A stretch of DNA of 64,000 nt from Mesostigma viride (GCA_009746045.1 RPFO01000213.1:6342812-6406811); one strand, 5' to 3'. Positions 44,169-55,112 are shown, counted from the stretch's first letter. Numbers and translations: made by a program. The notes: generated by a model from the letters alone, not told the origin.

Positions 44169-44810
44169 ATGGTCTTCGAAGAAAGCTGTTTGGAGCAGAA
44201 TGGCAAGCGCGGAGCTTCGGCCGTTGACCCTCGGATGCTGGACGTTATTCTCTCGCAGTTGGCGTTCGGTATGGGGACTCTTATCGAGAAGAATGAAAAG
44301 TGCGGGGCCACGCTGCCTGTTATCCCCGAGCTCTGCGCGTTTCACGGATTGAGAGCACCGGACATTTCTATCCGTGCCTATCTCGAACGCATTGAGAAGT
44401 ACGCCGACTGTAGCCCGCAGAGCTTCGTCGTGGCCTACGTTTACATTGTCCGCCTGTGCACCATGTACCCTGATTTTGCTATTACCAGCACCAATGTGCA
44501 CCGGCTCTTGATCACCGCCATCATGATAGCTGCCAAGTTCTTGGACGACATTTATTTCAACAACTCGTATTACGCCAAGGTTGGCGGCATCAGCTGCGCG
44601 GAGTTAAATCTTCTTGAGCGCAACTTTTTGCGCTGCGTGGATTTCGACCTCAACGTGACTGAGCAGGAGTTCACCTGGTATCTAAGGCATCTTGAGAAAA
44701 TTGCCTCCAATCCTAAGGATGCCCAAGTGTGCATCAGCAACATGACGCTGACTTCTGACCAGTGTCATTTGAGGGTATCGACGGCAAATGACATTGCTGT
44801 GTGCTCATGA
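44169..44810 (+). CDS. P/U-type (PHO80-like) cyclin
   Basis: An intact, intronless frame of 213 residues. Cyclins of this class bind and activate a cyclin-dependent kinase. In plants the U-type partners include CDKA, and the fungal relative PHO80 acts in phosphate signalling. Cyclin-box landmarks are in order: LRAPDISIRAYLERIEKYAD (61-80), CSPQSFVVAYVYI (81-93), NVHRLLITAIMIAAKFLDD (109-127), NNSYYAKVGGIS (131-142) and ELNLLERNFLRCVDFDLNV (145-163). Length and spacing fit the family. The start is the first ATG of the frame, in AAAAAATGG. The 30 C-terminal residues are not conserved. No frameshift is present, unlike its transposon neighbours, which supports a functional host gene. The specific kinase partner is unknown. 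Confidence 0.9.
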   Translation: MVFEESCLEQNGKRGASAVDPRMLDVILSQLAFGMGTLIEKNEKCGATLPVIPELCAFHGLRAPDISIRAYLERIEKYADCSPQSFVVAYVYIVRLCTMYPDFAITSTNVHRLLITAIMIAAKFLDDIYFNNSYYAKVGGISCAELNLLERNFLRCVDFDLNVTEQEFTWYLRHLEKIASNPKDAQVCISNMTLTSDQCHLRVSTANDIAVCS

Positions 44811-45615
44811 GCCTCCTTTTCAGAACTGGTGTTCCCATGTTGGGCTACGCCGTGGCCTAGCAAACAGTGCAGGTGTTAAAAGTACAAGTCCATTAAGAGA
44901 AGAGCTTGACTTTGCATTGGTCAGTTCCGAACCTCTACACATAGAACGGTACTGATGTCTATGAATTTTTGGGTTGGATGCCTGACACCAATTAAGGGCT
45001 TGGTGGATGGATAGAGTCAAGTTTTCATGGCAACAACCAACAGCTTCTGATGGAGCTAGTTGGACTTTTTCTGTTGCGGTCTTTTGGCAATCGACTTGGT
45101 TGCTACACTGCCGTGTACTTTGTTGTTAGCGAAGAAGTGTACCCCCACGGTGCCACAATCGCTTGCATTGGGGATCGTATGTAGACTGAATAAGTGAAGC
45201 ACTTGCTCATGTATAACAGTGTGGCCCTGACTTCAGGAGCCAGTATTTATTGCCTTTACGGCCTATGGACACATGGACCCCTGGTGTGCGCTTTTTTGCA
45301 CGTGGTCCAGAGGGTATTGATATTACCTATTACCAGGGATAAACCTATTGCAGCCAATGTTTTTAGTCAACTGGTTGCAGATGTACTAAATTAAGCTGAA
45401 TATTATTGAAATACATCTGCTGTTACAAAAGAGTCTACGGGGAAAAGCCCCCAATGCAATTCGTCAAAGTCAATGCTCACACTGATATTATCTTAACGAT
45501 CAGACAAGTACATGCTTGACTTTGACGCCTTAGGATCGATTGCCTGTACCACGCGTGTGGCATAAGCTTCGGATCAGGGTTTCCTTCAAGGTTTCTGCGC
45601 TCGGCCACACGTGGT
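44811..45615. other. Cyclin 3' flank, no further gene
   Basis: Short frames only. The sequence ends at the TTAA that flanks the piggyBac element. Confidence 0.45.
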
Positions 45616-45619
45616 TTAA

Positions 45620-45684
45620 CCCGTGTTTTCTTACATCGCGTTGTAGGGTTAGAACGCGATGTATCGCGTTGTAATCTGACAACT
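45620..45684 (+). repeat. piggyBac left terminal region
   Basis: Terminal CCCGTGTTTT plus the subterminal palindrome AACGCGATGTATCGCGTT and an extra CATCGCGTTGTAGGG absent from the right end. Confidence 0.8.
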
Positions 45685-45827
45685 GCCACACCTATTAAAC
45701 ATGCGATGTTTGGTCTGAAACTTTCAACATAGGTCAGAAACATCTCATAGAATTCAAGAAAAAACTCCAGGTATTTTTGATATTTTTTTTGTGACAGCTG
45801 AACACAGAAATGCACCACTGAAATTGG

Positions 45828-48800
45828 GTGTTTTTGCACGGTACCGCGCGAAGACGACGGCGATGGCGGCAACCTAATCTGGCCAGTTCCCGCCAGATTT
45901 CGTGGTCAGAGATGGTGTTCGACGTGAATGCTAGGGACAGGGGTTTGCTAGGACGTACTTTACGAGTGCCCACGTCGTATTGGGGCGCTGGCTATGTCGC
46001 CAAAGCACAGATGAAGTATAAAACAGACAAGATGACAGGTGTCGTCAAGAAGCTGCTGGCCGGTAGGGGTAGACAGCTAGTGGACTTGTGGAAGGTTTAT
46101 TTCGCAGCTGACAGGAGCACGGAAAAGCTTACGGAATGGCAGGTCTTGCTGTGGTTAGAGACTGAGAATGAGCAGGAGCAGCACAATGTGCAGCAGCGGA
46201 TTCAGGCGATAGAAAATGAATGCGGAACAGGCGATGCCAGCGATGGTGATGACGGCGCCGGATCAGGTGGGGATGGCGAGGAGGATGGTGATGAGGAGGA
46301 TGGCGATGATGAGGATGGAGGTGGCGATAATGTCCAGGAGGAGGAGGAGGAGGAGGAGGAGGAGGAGTAGGAGTAGGAGGAGGAGGAGGAGGAGGAGGAG
46401 GAGGAGGAGGAGGAGGAGGAGGAGGAGGAGGAGGAGGAGGAGGAGGAGGAGGAGGAGGAGGAGGAGGAGGAGGAGGAGGAGGAGGAGGAGGAGGAGGAGG
46501 AGGAGGAGGAGGAGGAGGAGGAGGAGGAGGAGGAGGAGGAGGAGGAGGAGGAGGAGGAGGAGGAGGAGGAGGAGGAGGAGGAGGAGGAGGAGGAGGAGGA
46601 GGAGGAGGAGGAGGAGGAGGAGGAGGAGGAGGAGGAGGAGGAGGAGGAGGAGGAGGAGGAGGAGGAGGAGGAGGAGGAGGAGGAGGAGGAGGAGGAGGAG
46701 GAGGAGGAGGAGGAGGAGGAGGAGGAGGAGGAGGAGGAGGAGGAGGAGGAGGAGGAGGAGGAGGAGGAGGAGGAGGAGGAGGAGGAGGAGGAGGAGGAGG
46801 AGGAGGAGGAGGAGGAGGAGGAGGAGGAGGAGGAGGAGGAGGAGGAGGAGGAGGAGGAGGAGGAGGAGGAGGAGGAGGAGGAGGAGGAGGAGGAGGAGGA
46901 GGAGGAGGAGGAGGAGGAGGAGGAGGAGGAGGAGGAGGAGGAGGAGGAGGAGGAGGAGGAGGAGGAGGAGGAGGAGGAGGAGGAGGAGGAGGAGGAGGAG
47001 GAGGAGGAGGAGGAGGAGGAGGAGGAGGAGGAGGAGGAGGAGGAGGAGGAGGAGGAGGAGGAGGAGGAGGAGGAGGAGGAGGAGGAGGAGGAGGAGGAGG
47101 AGGAGGAGGAGGAGGAGGAGGAGGAGGAGGAGGAGGAGGAGGAGGAGGAGGAGGAGGAGGAGGAGGAGGAGGAGGAGGAGGAGGAGGAGGAGGAGGAGGA
47201 GGAGGAGGAGGAGGAGGAGGAGGAGGAGGAGGAGGAGGAGGAGGAGGAGGAGGAGCTGGAGGAGGAGGAGGAGGAGGAGGAGGAGGAGGAGGAGGAGGAG
47301 GAGGAGGAGGAGGAGGAGGAGGAGGAGGAGGACGTGCCGACACCTCCTTCCAGTGGCAAAAGGCGCCGTGGGCGCCCTCGCAAATCTGATGAGGAGCGAG
47401 CGAAGGTGGCCCGGCCTGCAATCACTGCACCCGACACGAGCGATGACGAGTCTAGTGAGGAAGACCCCATGCCGGAGTATGGGGATCCCGAGCTGCAGGC
47501 GGAGATGGATCGACGAGGCGCCAGTGGCCAGCAATGCACGAGACTGGGTCGTCAAGACAGGCGATCAATGGGACGAGAAGGGCGCCGAGGAAGAGGGCGT
47601 GACCATCGACGTGCACCCCCGCAACCGGCCAGCCAAGGCGCAGCACCTGCCCCGGAATTATAAGGACATGGATGCCCTAGCTCGGGTGGTTTCATCTGAT
47701 ATGGGAATGCGAGGAGTGGGACAAGATTGCAGAGGCGACCAACGCCGATATTGAATGCAAGCAGGGACCTGACAACGTCGGGGACATCACCGCCCATGAG
47801 GTGGGCGTGTTTTTCGCGCTCCTTGTTGCAAAGGCGTGCATTCCGCTGTCCAACGAGGGTGACTACTGGTCAGGGAAGACCCACGGTGCAGTCCAGTTTC
47901 CTGACTGGTCAGGCTTCATGCCCAAGGCGCGGTTCTACAAGATCAAGCACAACCTGCATTTCCGTCGCCACGACGAGCGCCCTGCCGACCATAGCTCTCG
48001 GGAGGGCAAGCTGTACTTTTGCGACCACCTGGAGGAGATGATGAACAACAACATCAAGCATTACTTCCTGCCGGGGTCTTCAGTCGCCATCGATGAGTCG
48101 GGGATTGCTATCCGCAACCAGATGTGCAGCATCCGGGTCTATGACCCCAGCAAGCCCCACTCCTACCACATTCGGATATGGAGGCTCTGCGACTTCAGGA
48201 CCAAGATTCCCTACCACAGCCAGACCTTCGACAGGATCAAGGGAGAAGGCGGCATGCGGGCAATCGTCAAGACGCTGTCGGAGACGCTGCCCAGCCCAGG
48301 GGATACTGAGATGGCGATCGACCGCCTCTACACGACTGTGGACACCATGGAGGACCTGCGTGAGATGGGGATCACTGCAGTGGGCATGCACTGTCATGAC
48401 GTGCCGGGCCAGGAAGTGTGAGCTGGCCAAGGTCAAGCAGCTCATGGGCAGCAGGCCCCCGCGGGGCAAGTAAAGTGGGTGGCTGCCGTGCACAAGCCGA
48501 CCGGGAAGGCCCTCACCATGTGGCAAGACCGCCAAGCTGTCACCTGCCTTACCACAGGCATCCTCCCACGCAGCGTGACCATCAGCAGGAGGAAGCTGGG
48601 GAAGGGCACGGGGGGGGCACGGGAGGAGGTGCCCTACCCCGAGGCCATGCTGCGGTACAACCGCATCTACAAGTGTGTGGACCAGTTTGACTTCCTGCTG
48701 ACGGGCACGTGGGACATCGAGGGGCGGACCATCTTCCACAAGTGGTACTGCCGCTGGGCCTTGGGCCTCTTCTCCACGATCGTGCGCATGGCATACTGCC

Positions 48801-49295
48801 TGCAGAAGCTGGCTCTTGGCAAGGACGCAATGGACCACAAGGTGTTCATTCTGGCCTTCCACGTGTACGCAGCTGCTCAAGAACACATTTGACGGCATCC
48901 CCCGGCTTCGCGGCATGGCCGTTCCCAGCATCGGTAAGGGGCGTGCTGGGCGCCACTCTGGCACTCACGGGGTTGGCACCCTGCTGCGCGACCTCAACCT
49001 GCCCACATCCCACTCTGGCATGGTGTGCGTGGTGTGCCGGGTGCGGTCGATGAAGGCCTGCGCACTGGCCAACACAGACCCACCCAAGCAGGGGGCGCGC
49101 ACCCGCACCTGGTGCAAGGAGTGCGACCTGGCCATGTGCTCGCCAGACTCAGTGCTTCAACGACTTCCACAACCCGCTCATCAAGCTCCCCTACATCGAC
49201 ACGGCCCCCGTGGCCAAGAAGCTCCTGGTGGGCGTGGTGCTCACCAGCACCAGGACGGGGGGCCGCAAGGAATACAAGAAGAAGGCGCAGTCCTA
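45828..49295 (+). pseudogene. piggyBac transposase, frame-disrupted
   Basis: The DDE/DDD transposase that would cut and paste the element at TTAA. The N-terminal frame (45828-46338) continues through a Glu tract to an AT-hook, KRRRGRPRK, near 47360, in the same phase but with two TAG stops at ~46368-46376. The frame then shifts near 47520, 47705, 48415, 48475, 48870 and 49150. The catalytic core is recognisable: ITAHEVGVFFALL, MPKARFYKIKHNLHFRR, first Asp in SVAIDESG, second in MAIDRLYTT, third in YKCVDQFDFLL. A C-terminal Cys-rich domain follows: CVVCRVRSMKAC, WCKECDLAMC and CFNDFHN. This is the standard piggyBac order (DDE_Tnp_1_7, then a zinc-binding tail). All three Asp are kept. The indels could be decay or assembly errors. 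Confidence 0.85.
46336..47332 (+). repeat. GAG trinucleotide tract, ~1 kb, inside the transposase gene
   Basis: About 330 GAG repeats interrupted by GAGTAGGAGTAG at ~46365-46376 and by one CTG near 47256. In the transposase phase it encodes poly-Glu except for the two TAG codons. Other frames give Pro, Ser, Leu or Arg homopolymers, which are artefacts. Confidence 0.95.
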
Positions 49296-49966
49296 GGCGC
49301 TAGGCGCTAGGCTACGGCACGCGTTGGGGATTAATTTATGGTGTCAGCATGCTTGTATTATACAGGGAGTGTGCACCCATCGTGTATTTCACGTGTATTA
49401 TCATGTTGACGCACCCTACTTGCAATATTGGTGCTTCCATGGCCTTATTAGGCCCCCCACCCCATGTGGCATGTTGTGATGTTAGCATGTGCTTCCTACT
49501 GCGTTGTACTGCGTTGTAATTGTGATGCATAGGAAAAATAGCTGCAGTGGCCAAATGGGCCTGGCTTTTGTTTCACAGGCTCTACATATCAAGGAGACAA
49601 CCAGCGCAGGCCAGAAATCGGGAGAATCCGGACCATGGTAGCTCGAGCCTGCCGTTATCTTGTCCGCGTGTTCGAGTACATATCCGCGTCCGCGTGTTCT
49701 ACATATGTTGCACATAGCTCAGGCAAAAGGCCAGATTTTTTACTTTATTAATTTCTGAATAAACACGTCGCTTGTCACCTAGGGTCAAGAAATCGCGGTC
49801 ATGACCAGACCCCCCTGTATTCATAGCACTGTATCTCTCTATGGAATAGGAATTTGGTAGGTCTGAGTAGCTCAAAAAAACCTTTGATTTATGGGCTTTC
49901 AGGAAAGTATATACATGACCATGAAAAAAAAAAATCCTTAGGTGCCACACGCGTTCTAAAAAAAGC
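49296..49966. other. piggyBac 3' untranslated and inner right region
   Basis: No open frame of note. Contains an AT-rich stretch approaching the right terminal repeat. Confidence 0.5.
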
Positions 49967-50007
49967 TTACAACGCGATATATCGCGTTCTAATTAAAAAA
50001 ACACGGG
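49967..50007 (-). repeat. piggyBac right terminal region
   Basis: Inverted counterpart: the palindrome AACGCGATATATCGCGTT, then AATTAAAA and terminal AAAACACGGG. Confidence 0.8.
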
Positions 50008-50155
50008 TTATTTAATGTAGTCAATTAATTTTGATTTCTTGAAATCCTGATGAATTTAAGTAACTCCTGCAACACCAGGTGCAACCTCCTAATCCAGCAA
50101 CCCAGTAGAGCAGCTACTGCTGCAGCCTGAGTCCGTTTTAGGGCCCGATCCAGTT

Positions 50156-50461
50156 TTACCGATCCGGCAGCTTGTTTCTTATATGGGATGCCAGCAAAGC
50201 ATCTGTGGACGATTGCAGCAAACATAGGTCTGCCCACTTCTCCGATCTTGCTAGTTCGTCGAGCTCCCGAATTCCCAGATTGTTTCCAGATTCTGAGACA
50301 TCTCCACGCGGCCCATTTTCTGCAGCTCTTGCACGCTCTTCAGCTCCCAGCTCAGCCAAGACAAACGCAATAGCGGCGGAAATCTCTTTCTGCAGTCCTC
50401 GCTGGACCTGGTGTATATCCTCCAGTGACACTGAAGCTGACAGGTCATACTCCGCTCTGAT
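50156..50461 (-). CDS. Terminal exon of an unknown gene
   Basis: Minus strand, from an acceptor (CACAG) at 50462 to a stop at 50156, encoding about 101 residues. It includes SVSLEDIHQVQRGLQKEIS, AIAFVLAELGAEERARAAEN and IRELDELARSEKWADLCLLQ. Helical, charged and low in rare codons, so plausible coding sequence. No family was recognised. It lies only ~150 bp beyond the piggyBac right end. Upstream exons were not found. Confidence 0.4.
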   Translation of the reverse strand: MRAEYDLSASVSLEDIHQVQRGLQKEISAAIAFVLAELGAEERARAAENGPRGDVSESGNNLGIRELDELARSEKWADLCLLQSSTDALLASHIRNKLPDR

Positions 50462-50929
50462 CTGTGTAGTATGTGACGTACAGGTTATCTTCCATCCAAG
50501 TACCCCAGCCCACACACGACCACCCAGTGGGGGACCCCCCCACACAACCCCCAACCCCCAACCCTAACCAGCAAGATCACAGGCAAAAGCCAAACCACGT
50601 TGTTTCCTCATGGTCAAGGGAAACGGAACGTATATGGGGAACATCGCCAAAGGAGCTCATGAAAAAAAACGACCATGCAAGGACTGGTCAGGGCTCCCCA
50701 ATAAAGTAGCTTTTTACTGGCAGGTGGAACATGTCCAAAACGTGGGGTCCACGAAGCCCGCTGGTGCATGGGAAAGGCACCGATGGAACTGTCCCTCGAT
50801 CTTCCCTGCATCCATCTGCACCGTAGCACATGTGCCTAGTGGGCAGGAGAATCAAGAGGTGACAAGTCAATGGGGCATGACAACCAATTCCAGACGCTTG
50901 GTGTCCCTATGGGTGCTATCGCTTCACAA

Positions 50930-51110
50930 GGCATCCCCTATTCTTCTCTTCTGCTAATTCCTATTCTTTTCCAGTTATTGCTTATTCTTCACTTCTGCTC
51001 ATTCTTATTCTTTTCCAGTTATTGCTTATTCTTCTCTTCTGCCCATTCGTATTCTTATTCTTTTCCAGTTATTGCTTATTCTTCTCTTCTGCTATTCTTT
51101 TCCAGTGGGT
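50930..51110. repeat. Pyrimidine-rich ~50-60-bp tandem repeat
   Basis: TCTTTTCCAGTTATTGCTTA followed by TTCTTCTCTTCTGC recurs three to four times. Confidence 0.85.
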
Positions 51111-51366
51111 CAACCACCGCACAGCTGCGGGGATGAATGGTGCACGCCATGGTGACAGCATGGTACTCCTTAAAACGTAGGGGGAGTTTTTGAGGATAAG
51201 CAAACGTTGGACGTGTAGACGAGGATGATAGGGCAGGGCAGGGTAATGAAAGAGAATAGAATACTACTAGGCTAGGCTAGGCTACTAGGCGAGGCTACTA
51301 GGCAAGGCTAGGATGGGAAATAGGATCAGAAAGGGTAGCAAAGGACAGCTAGGATGGGAAATAGGA
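51111..51366. repeat. Low-complexity AGGCTAGG / GGATAGGATC-type spacer
   Basis: Repeated CTAGGCTAGGCTACTAGGC and two copies of AGGATGGGAAATAGGATCAG. No gene. Confidence 0.6.
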
Positions 51367-51855
51367 TCAGATCGATTGGGGTAGCAAAAGATAGGATGGA
51401 TCATAATAGGAAGGCAGGGTATGACCACGCGGTGTATTTCTGGGAAGGATATTGTCTGGGAGAGCAGATAGCAAGTCGCGTTCCAGCGCCCGCAGCTGTG
51501 GCTCGCTGACGGCTAGCAACGTCACAAAGGCGGCACTGCCAGCGCCGTGGGGACCGCCCAAGCTCTCATCGACCGCGGAAGCATCCTCCCTACTTGGCTC
51601 ATCTGTGGGAGCACTTTGGGCGGCAGTGGTGGTGCCCTCTCCTCTCCCCTGTTTGGGCAGTCCCGTTGTCTGGTCTGCTGGCAATCCTATTGGCCGTTGT
51701 GTCGGCGCTGCTGTCCCTTCTCCCACCAGCCGCCATGACAGGCTAGACTGGGTGAAGCCTTCCGCCGAGCTGGTAACAGCGATGGAATCCTGTGGGGGCG
51801 CCGCAGCGGGCAGTGACGAGGAGAGTGTCAGGATAACCAATGTGTTTGGAATCAT
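51367..51855 (-). CDS. Hypothetical protein, 162 codons, doubtful
   Basis: Minus-strand frame starting MIPNTLVILTLSSSLPAAAP, a possible signal peptide, followed by a low-complexity Ser/Thr/Pro region and LLAVSEPQLRALERDLLSAL. No homologue recognised and no splice sites needed. It could be chance in GC-rich sequence. Confidence 0.25.
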   Translation of the reverse strand: MIPNTLVILTLSSSLPAAAPPQDSIAVTSSAEGFTQSSLSWRLVGEGTAAPTQRPIGLPADQTTGLPKQGRGEGTTTAAQSAPTDEPSREDASAVDESLGGPHGAGSAAFVTLLAVSEPQLRALERDLLSALPDNILPRNTPRGHTLPSYYDPSYLLLPQSI

Positions 51856-53046
51856 ACACTGACCCCATGAATAGGACGCCGTTGGCGGTAATGGGAAATT
51901 ACTACTAGGTGTCTAGCACTAGTGTTTTATATAGGGTACCGTTGGCGGTAATGGGATATTACTGTTAGGTTACCCGAATCGTTGGCAAAACAGGTCGTAC
52001 TACTAAGCATATCACATCTGCACTCGTACAATCCGTAAGGATTCCCTAGTTGTTCCTCGCACCTTTGGATTCCGGGACACGTGGTCAAAGTCCACAACTA
52101 GCAAAAGAATCTCAAGTGTATATATGCCAAATGGCAACCTGTAAATACTGTTAGTCTAGATTCTTTAGTTGCGTTATAGATTCTTTAGTTGCGTTATTGT
52201 GTGTTTGCCACCTGGAGCTCATTCGTACATAGTACTTTGTGTGTTGACATCTGGAGCTCGTAGGTTAACTCTGAATTCGGACACCGAATCTACAGAATCT
52301 TCCGTTTAGTATAAAAGTAAACTAACTTTCTAATTCCAAGTACCGTTCATGCAATCAACACCTCCTCCGTCCTCACTTGTCGGTCACTGTTTTGTGTCGT
52401 GTACGTTTTGTGTGTTTACTGTGTAAGTGTAAAGGTCTTCAAGACCGTAACTTTACTCCGATATTCCAGCTGAATTTTTTATTTTAACACAATGCCCATC
52501 ATTACTTGCGAATGTTGCCATAACTACGCAGAATAACCACACAGACAGGCATTACATCACTTTTCTGGTGACAGGATTGTAATGACCGCGTTATGCGGCA
52601 GGCTTCCAAACCACCCACATGAAGACAGGTGCACCTGCTCTCCTATCCTCTAATGAGCGTTTAAAGTTATACAGCAGTGGTCATGGTCACATAACCGGAG
52701 GTTTTACTGCAACCAGGGAACCCCCCCACGCGCTCCAGCCACGCACTCTCGTACCATCAAGCCATGCTTTCATGCCACGCGATCACCAGGCCACGCCATT
52801 ATCCACGCCATTATCCACGCCATTATCCAGCAGGCTATCCTCTTGTCGCTGGGAAGCGCAAACAGGTACCCCCTATCGAGAAAACATCCTCTATCCATAA
52901 AAGCGCAAACCTTATTGCCATCCCTTTGCTCTCATACTTATCCTGTGGCTACTATGATAACTACTGTGCTTGTAGAGGCACACGGTGGCTCCGCCTGCTG
53001 GTTGGATACAGACAGCGAAAGGCACCACACAAGTCATCGAGCAACA
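51856..53046. other. No gene recognised
   Basis: AT-rich with short direct repeats: CCGTTGGCGGTAATGGGA at 51883 and 51940, and ATTCTTTAGTTGCGTTAT twice near 52160. A triple CGCCATTATCCA run lies at 52795-52830. Confidence 0.4.
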
Positions 53047-53452
53047 CACGTACAAGGCAAGCACAGACCCAAGCGCAAGACCATTGCTACCGACGTACTC
53101 ACCAGTAAGGCGCCCACGTACAAGGCAAGCACAGACCCAAGCGCAAGACCATGACTACCGACGTACTCACCAGTATGGCGCCCACGTACACGGCAAGCAC
53201 AGACCCACGCGCAAGACCATTGCTACCGACGTACGAACCAGTAAGGCGCCCACGTACAAGGCAAGCACAGACCCACGCGCAAGACCATTGCTACCGACGT
53301 ACGAACCAGTAAGGCGCCCACGTACAAGGCAAGCACAGACCCAAGCGCAAGACCATTGCTACCGACGTACGAACCAGTAAGGCGCCCACGTTCAAGGCAA
53401 GCGCAGACCCAAGCGCAAGACCATTGCTACCGACGTACACGGACACTAGAAA
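53047..53452. repeat. 68-bp minisatellite, six units
   Basis: CACGTACAAGGCAAGCACAG recurs at 53047, 53115, 53183, 53251, 53319 and 53387. Each unit also holds AGACCATTGCTACCGACGTA. Confidence 0.93.
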
Positions 53453-54982
53453 CGCACGTACCTCCCACTCGTCCATGCAAGTGGCTGCCCCTCTCTCCCC
53501 TGTACGCATCCGCCACTTGAGATGGCGCAGCCACGTGCCCACGCATGCCCCAGGTCCTGTCCCCGTCAGGATAAGGTGTGCTGCGTGCGTGTCCTGCGGG
53601 CAAGCATACCGCTCCACCGGGCTACTGCCACCTGTCACACATTCACGACACCCATCTCCCGTCAACCCACAGTGCCCCGCAGACCCAGGCTCCGCCCCCA
53701 CACGGACGCCAGCGCGGACGCCAGCATGAGCACCATCCCCAGGGCACGGGGGTGCGAGGGCGGCCTTGAAGGGGTTGCGGCGCCCCCCCACCGATACCCC
53801 CGCCACCACCTCGCTCACTGTGACCGACCGCGTAGAGTGACCGCGGTGCCGGCTATCATCGCCGTCCGAGGACTGTTCGGGGTCCCTTGCGGGCACACCA
53901 GAGCCGTGCGCGGGGATGCCAGTGGCAGCGCTTCCCAGCGGGACGTGGCCCAAAGCCCCTGCCAGGGTGCTGCCCATGGTGGACGCAGATGTGGTCACGT
54001 GGGCATTGACGTGGTCCAACGATTTGTCATAGGCGTCTCCATGGCAACTCCCAGCTTGGGCGCTCAACAAGGCCCCCGAAGCCCCACCTCCGGCGGCCCT
54101 GCGAACTGCATCATCCCCATGAGCATACCCTCGCCTGTGAGTGCCATCGGCCGGAGGACCTCCTGGTGACCGGCACAGAGCGCCCCACGCTCCCTGGGTG
54201 TCCGCCAGCAGACTGCCCACGTCCGTGTGCCACGCGCCCACGTGCCACCAGGGGCCCCTGGAAGGGGGCGCCGCCTGCGTGCCCGTGCCCACGGCGCCGG
54301 CTGCGGCCCGGCCGGCGCCCCACCATGGGCCACAACCCGTCCCCATGGACCCCTCCCTGGCTGGGTTGTCTCCAGGTTGCTCCCCGGACCCATTCTCAGG
54401 GAAAGTCCCCAGCCCAGTCACCATGACGAGCACAGTGGCCATGGCGTCCTCATCCATGCCAAAGCCAGGGTCCCTGGCGGCAGCCAAGCTCGCTGCGGCA
54501 ATTCTGGCGTCCTCACCTGTGCTGTGATCCTGGCCGTTTCGGGGGCAGGTGCCAGCATGGCCGGCCCCTCCCTGGCCCATGCCGGTCCCAGCTCCTGTGG
54601 TACAGACGGTGGCCCTACCCGCGGTGGAACCCTGCGGCATGTGCCCATGGTAAGTGCCGGACATATGCCCGTGGGAAAGTCCAGGGCTCGTTATCCCAGA
54701 GGTGGCATGGGGGTGGGAGCCGTCGCAAGCAGCCAGCTCGCCCAGATGGCAGCTCGCGTGGAGGCGCTGCCACCCGTCACTTTGGGAGAGGGAGGGTAGG
54801 GTCGAGGACCAGCCCGAGAGGGCCACCAGGGGGCCGGCAGGGAGGGGAGGGCTCGACGCGGTGGCATGGGGAAGGGGGAAGCCGGGCTGAGGGCCATTGG
54901 AGTGCGGAGTGGCCCCGCCATGCAGAGGCGCGCAGAGTAGGGACAGGGAGAGGCCGAAGAGTGTCATGCCCCTGCCCCGCAC
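53291..54982 (-). CDS. Long Gly/Ala/His-rich open frame, doubtful
   Basis: A 563-codon frame on the minus strand starting MRGRGMTLFGLSLSLLCAPL, a fair signal-peptide-like start, and ending inside the 68-bp minisatellite. The body is Gly/Ala/His/Pro-rich with no recognisable fold. The plus strand is also open over much of this GC-rich stretch, which weakens the case. It may be an exon of the same transcription unit as the candidate exons upstream on the minus strand. Confidence 0.25.
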   Translation of the reverse strand: MRGRGMTLFGLSLSLLCAPLHGGATPHSNGPQPGFPLPHATASSPPLPAGPLVALSGWSSTLPSLSQSDGWQRLHASCHLGELAACDGSHPHATSGITSPGLSHGHMSGTYHGHMPQGSTAGRATVCTTGAGTGMGQGGAGHAGTCPRNGQDHSTGEDARIAAASLAAARDPGFGMDEDAMATVLVMVTGLGTFPENGSGEQPGDNPAREGSMGTGCGPWWGAGRAAAGAVGTGTQAAPPSRGPWWHVGAWHTDVGSLLADTQGAWGALCRSPGGPPADGTHRRGYAHGDDAVRRAAGGGASGALLSAQAGSCHGDAYDKSLDHVNAHVTTSASTMGSTLAGALGHVPLGSAATGIPAHGSGVPARDPEQSSDGDDSRHRGHSTRSVTVSEVVAGVSVGGRRNPFKAALAPPCPGDGAHAGVRAGVRVGAEPGSAGHCGLTGDGCRECVTGGSSPVERYACPQDTHAAHLILTGTGPGACVGTWLRHLKWRMRTGERGAATCMDEWEVRAFLVSVYVGSNGLALGSALALNVGALLVRTSVAMVLRLGLCLPCTWAPYWFVRR

Positions 54983-55004
54983 CGGTGTGAGTGTGTGTGT
55001 GTGT

Positions 55005-55112
55005 GTGTGCGTGTTTGGGGGGGGGGTGATGGTGGTGGTGGTGGTAATGGTGGTGGTGGTGGTGGTGGCGGTGGTGGTGGTGGTGGCGGTGGTGGTGGTG
55101 GTGGCGGTGGTT
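55005..55112. repeat. TG and GGT microsatellites
   Basis: A short TGTG run, a G run, then about 25 GGT or GGC triplets. Confidence 0.9.

Larger units (their letters stand above)
45616..50011 (+). mobile_element. piggyBac-type DNA transposon with both ends
   Basis: The left flank is TTAA (45616-45619), then the terminal CCCGTGTTTT. The right end is AAAACACGGG, ending at 50007, followed by TTAT, one base from TTAA. The 10-bp terminal inverted repeat is perfect. Inside it, both ends carry AGAACGCGATRTATCGCG then TTGTAA (45660-45684 and, inverted, about 49969-49992), with 14 bp more on the left. TTAA targets and CCC-starting ends are hallmarks of piggyBac. The element body is 4,388 bp and encodes one transposase. 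The damaged right TTAA and frameshifts suggest an old copy. Confidence 0.85.

Noticed and set aside
46129-47754. Poly-Pro, poly-Ser, poly-Leu and poly-Arg frames of 430-512 codons
   Set aside because: Alternative-frame and antisense readings of the GAG tract in the piggyBac transposase.
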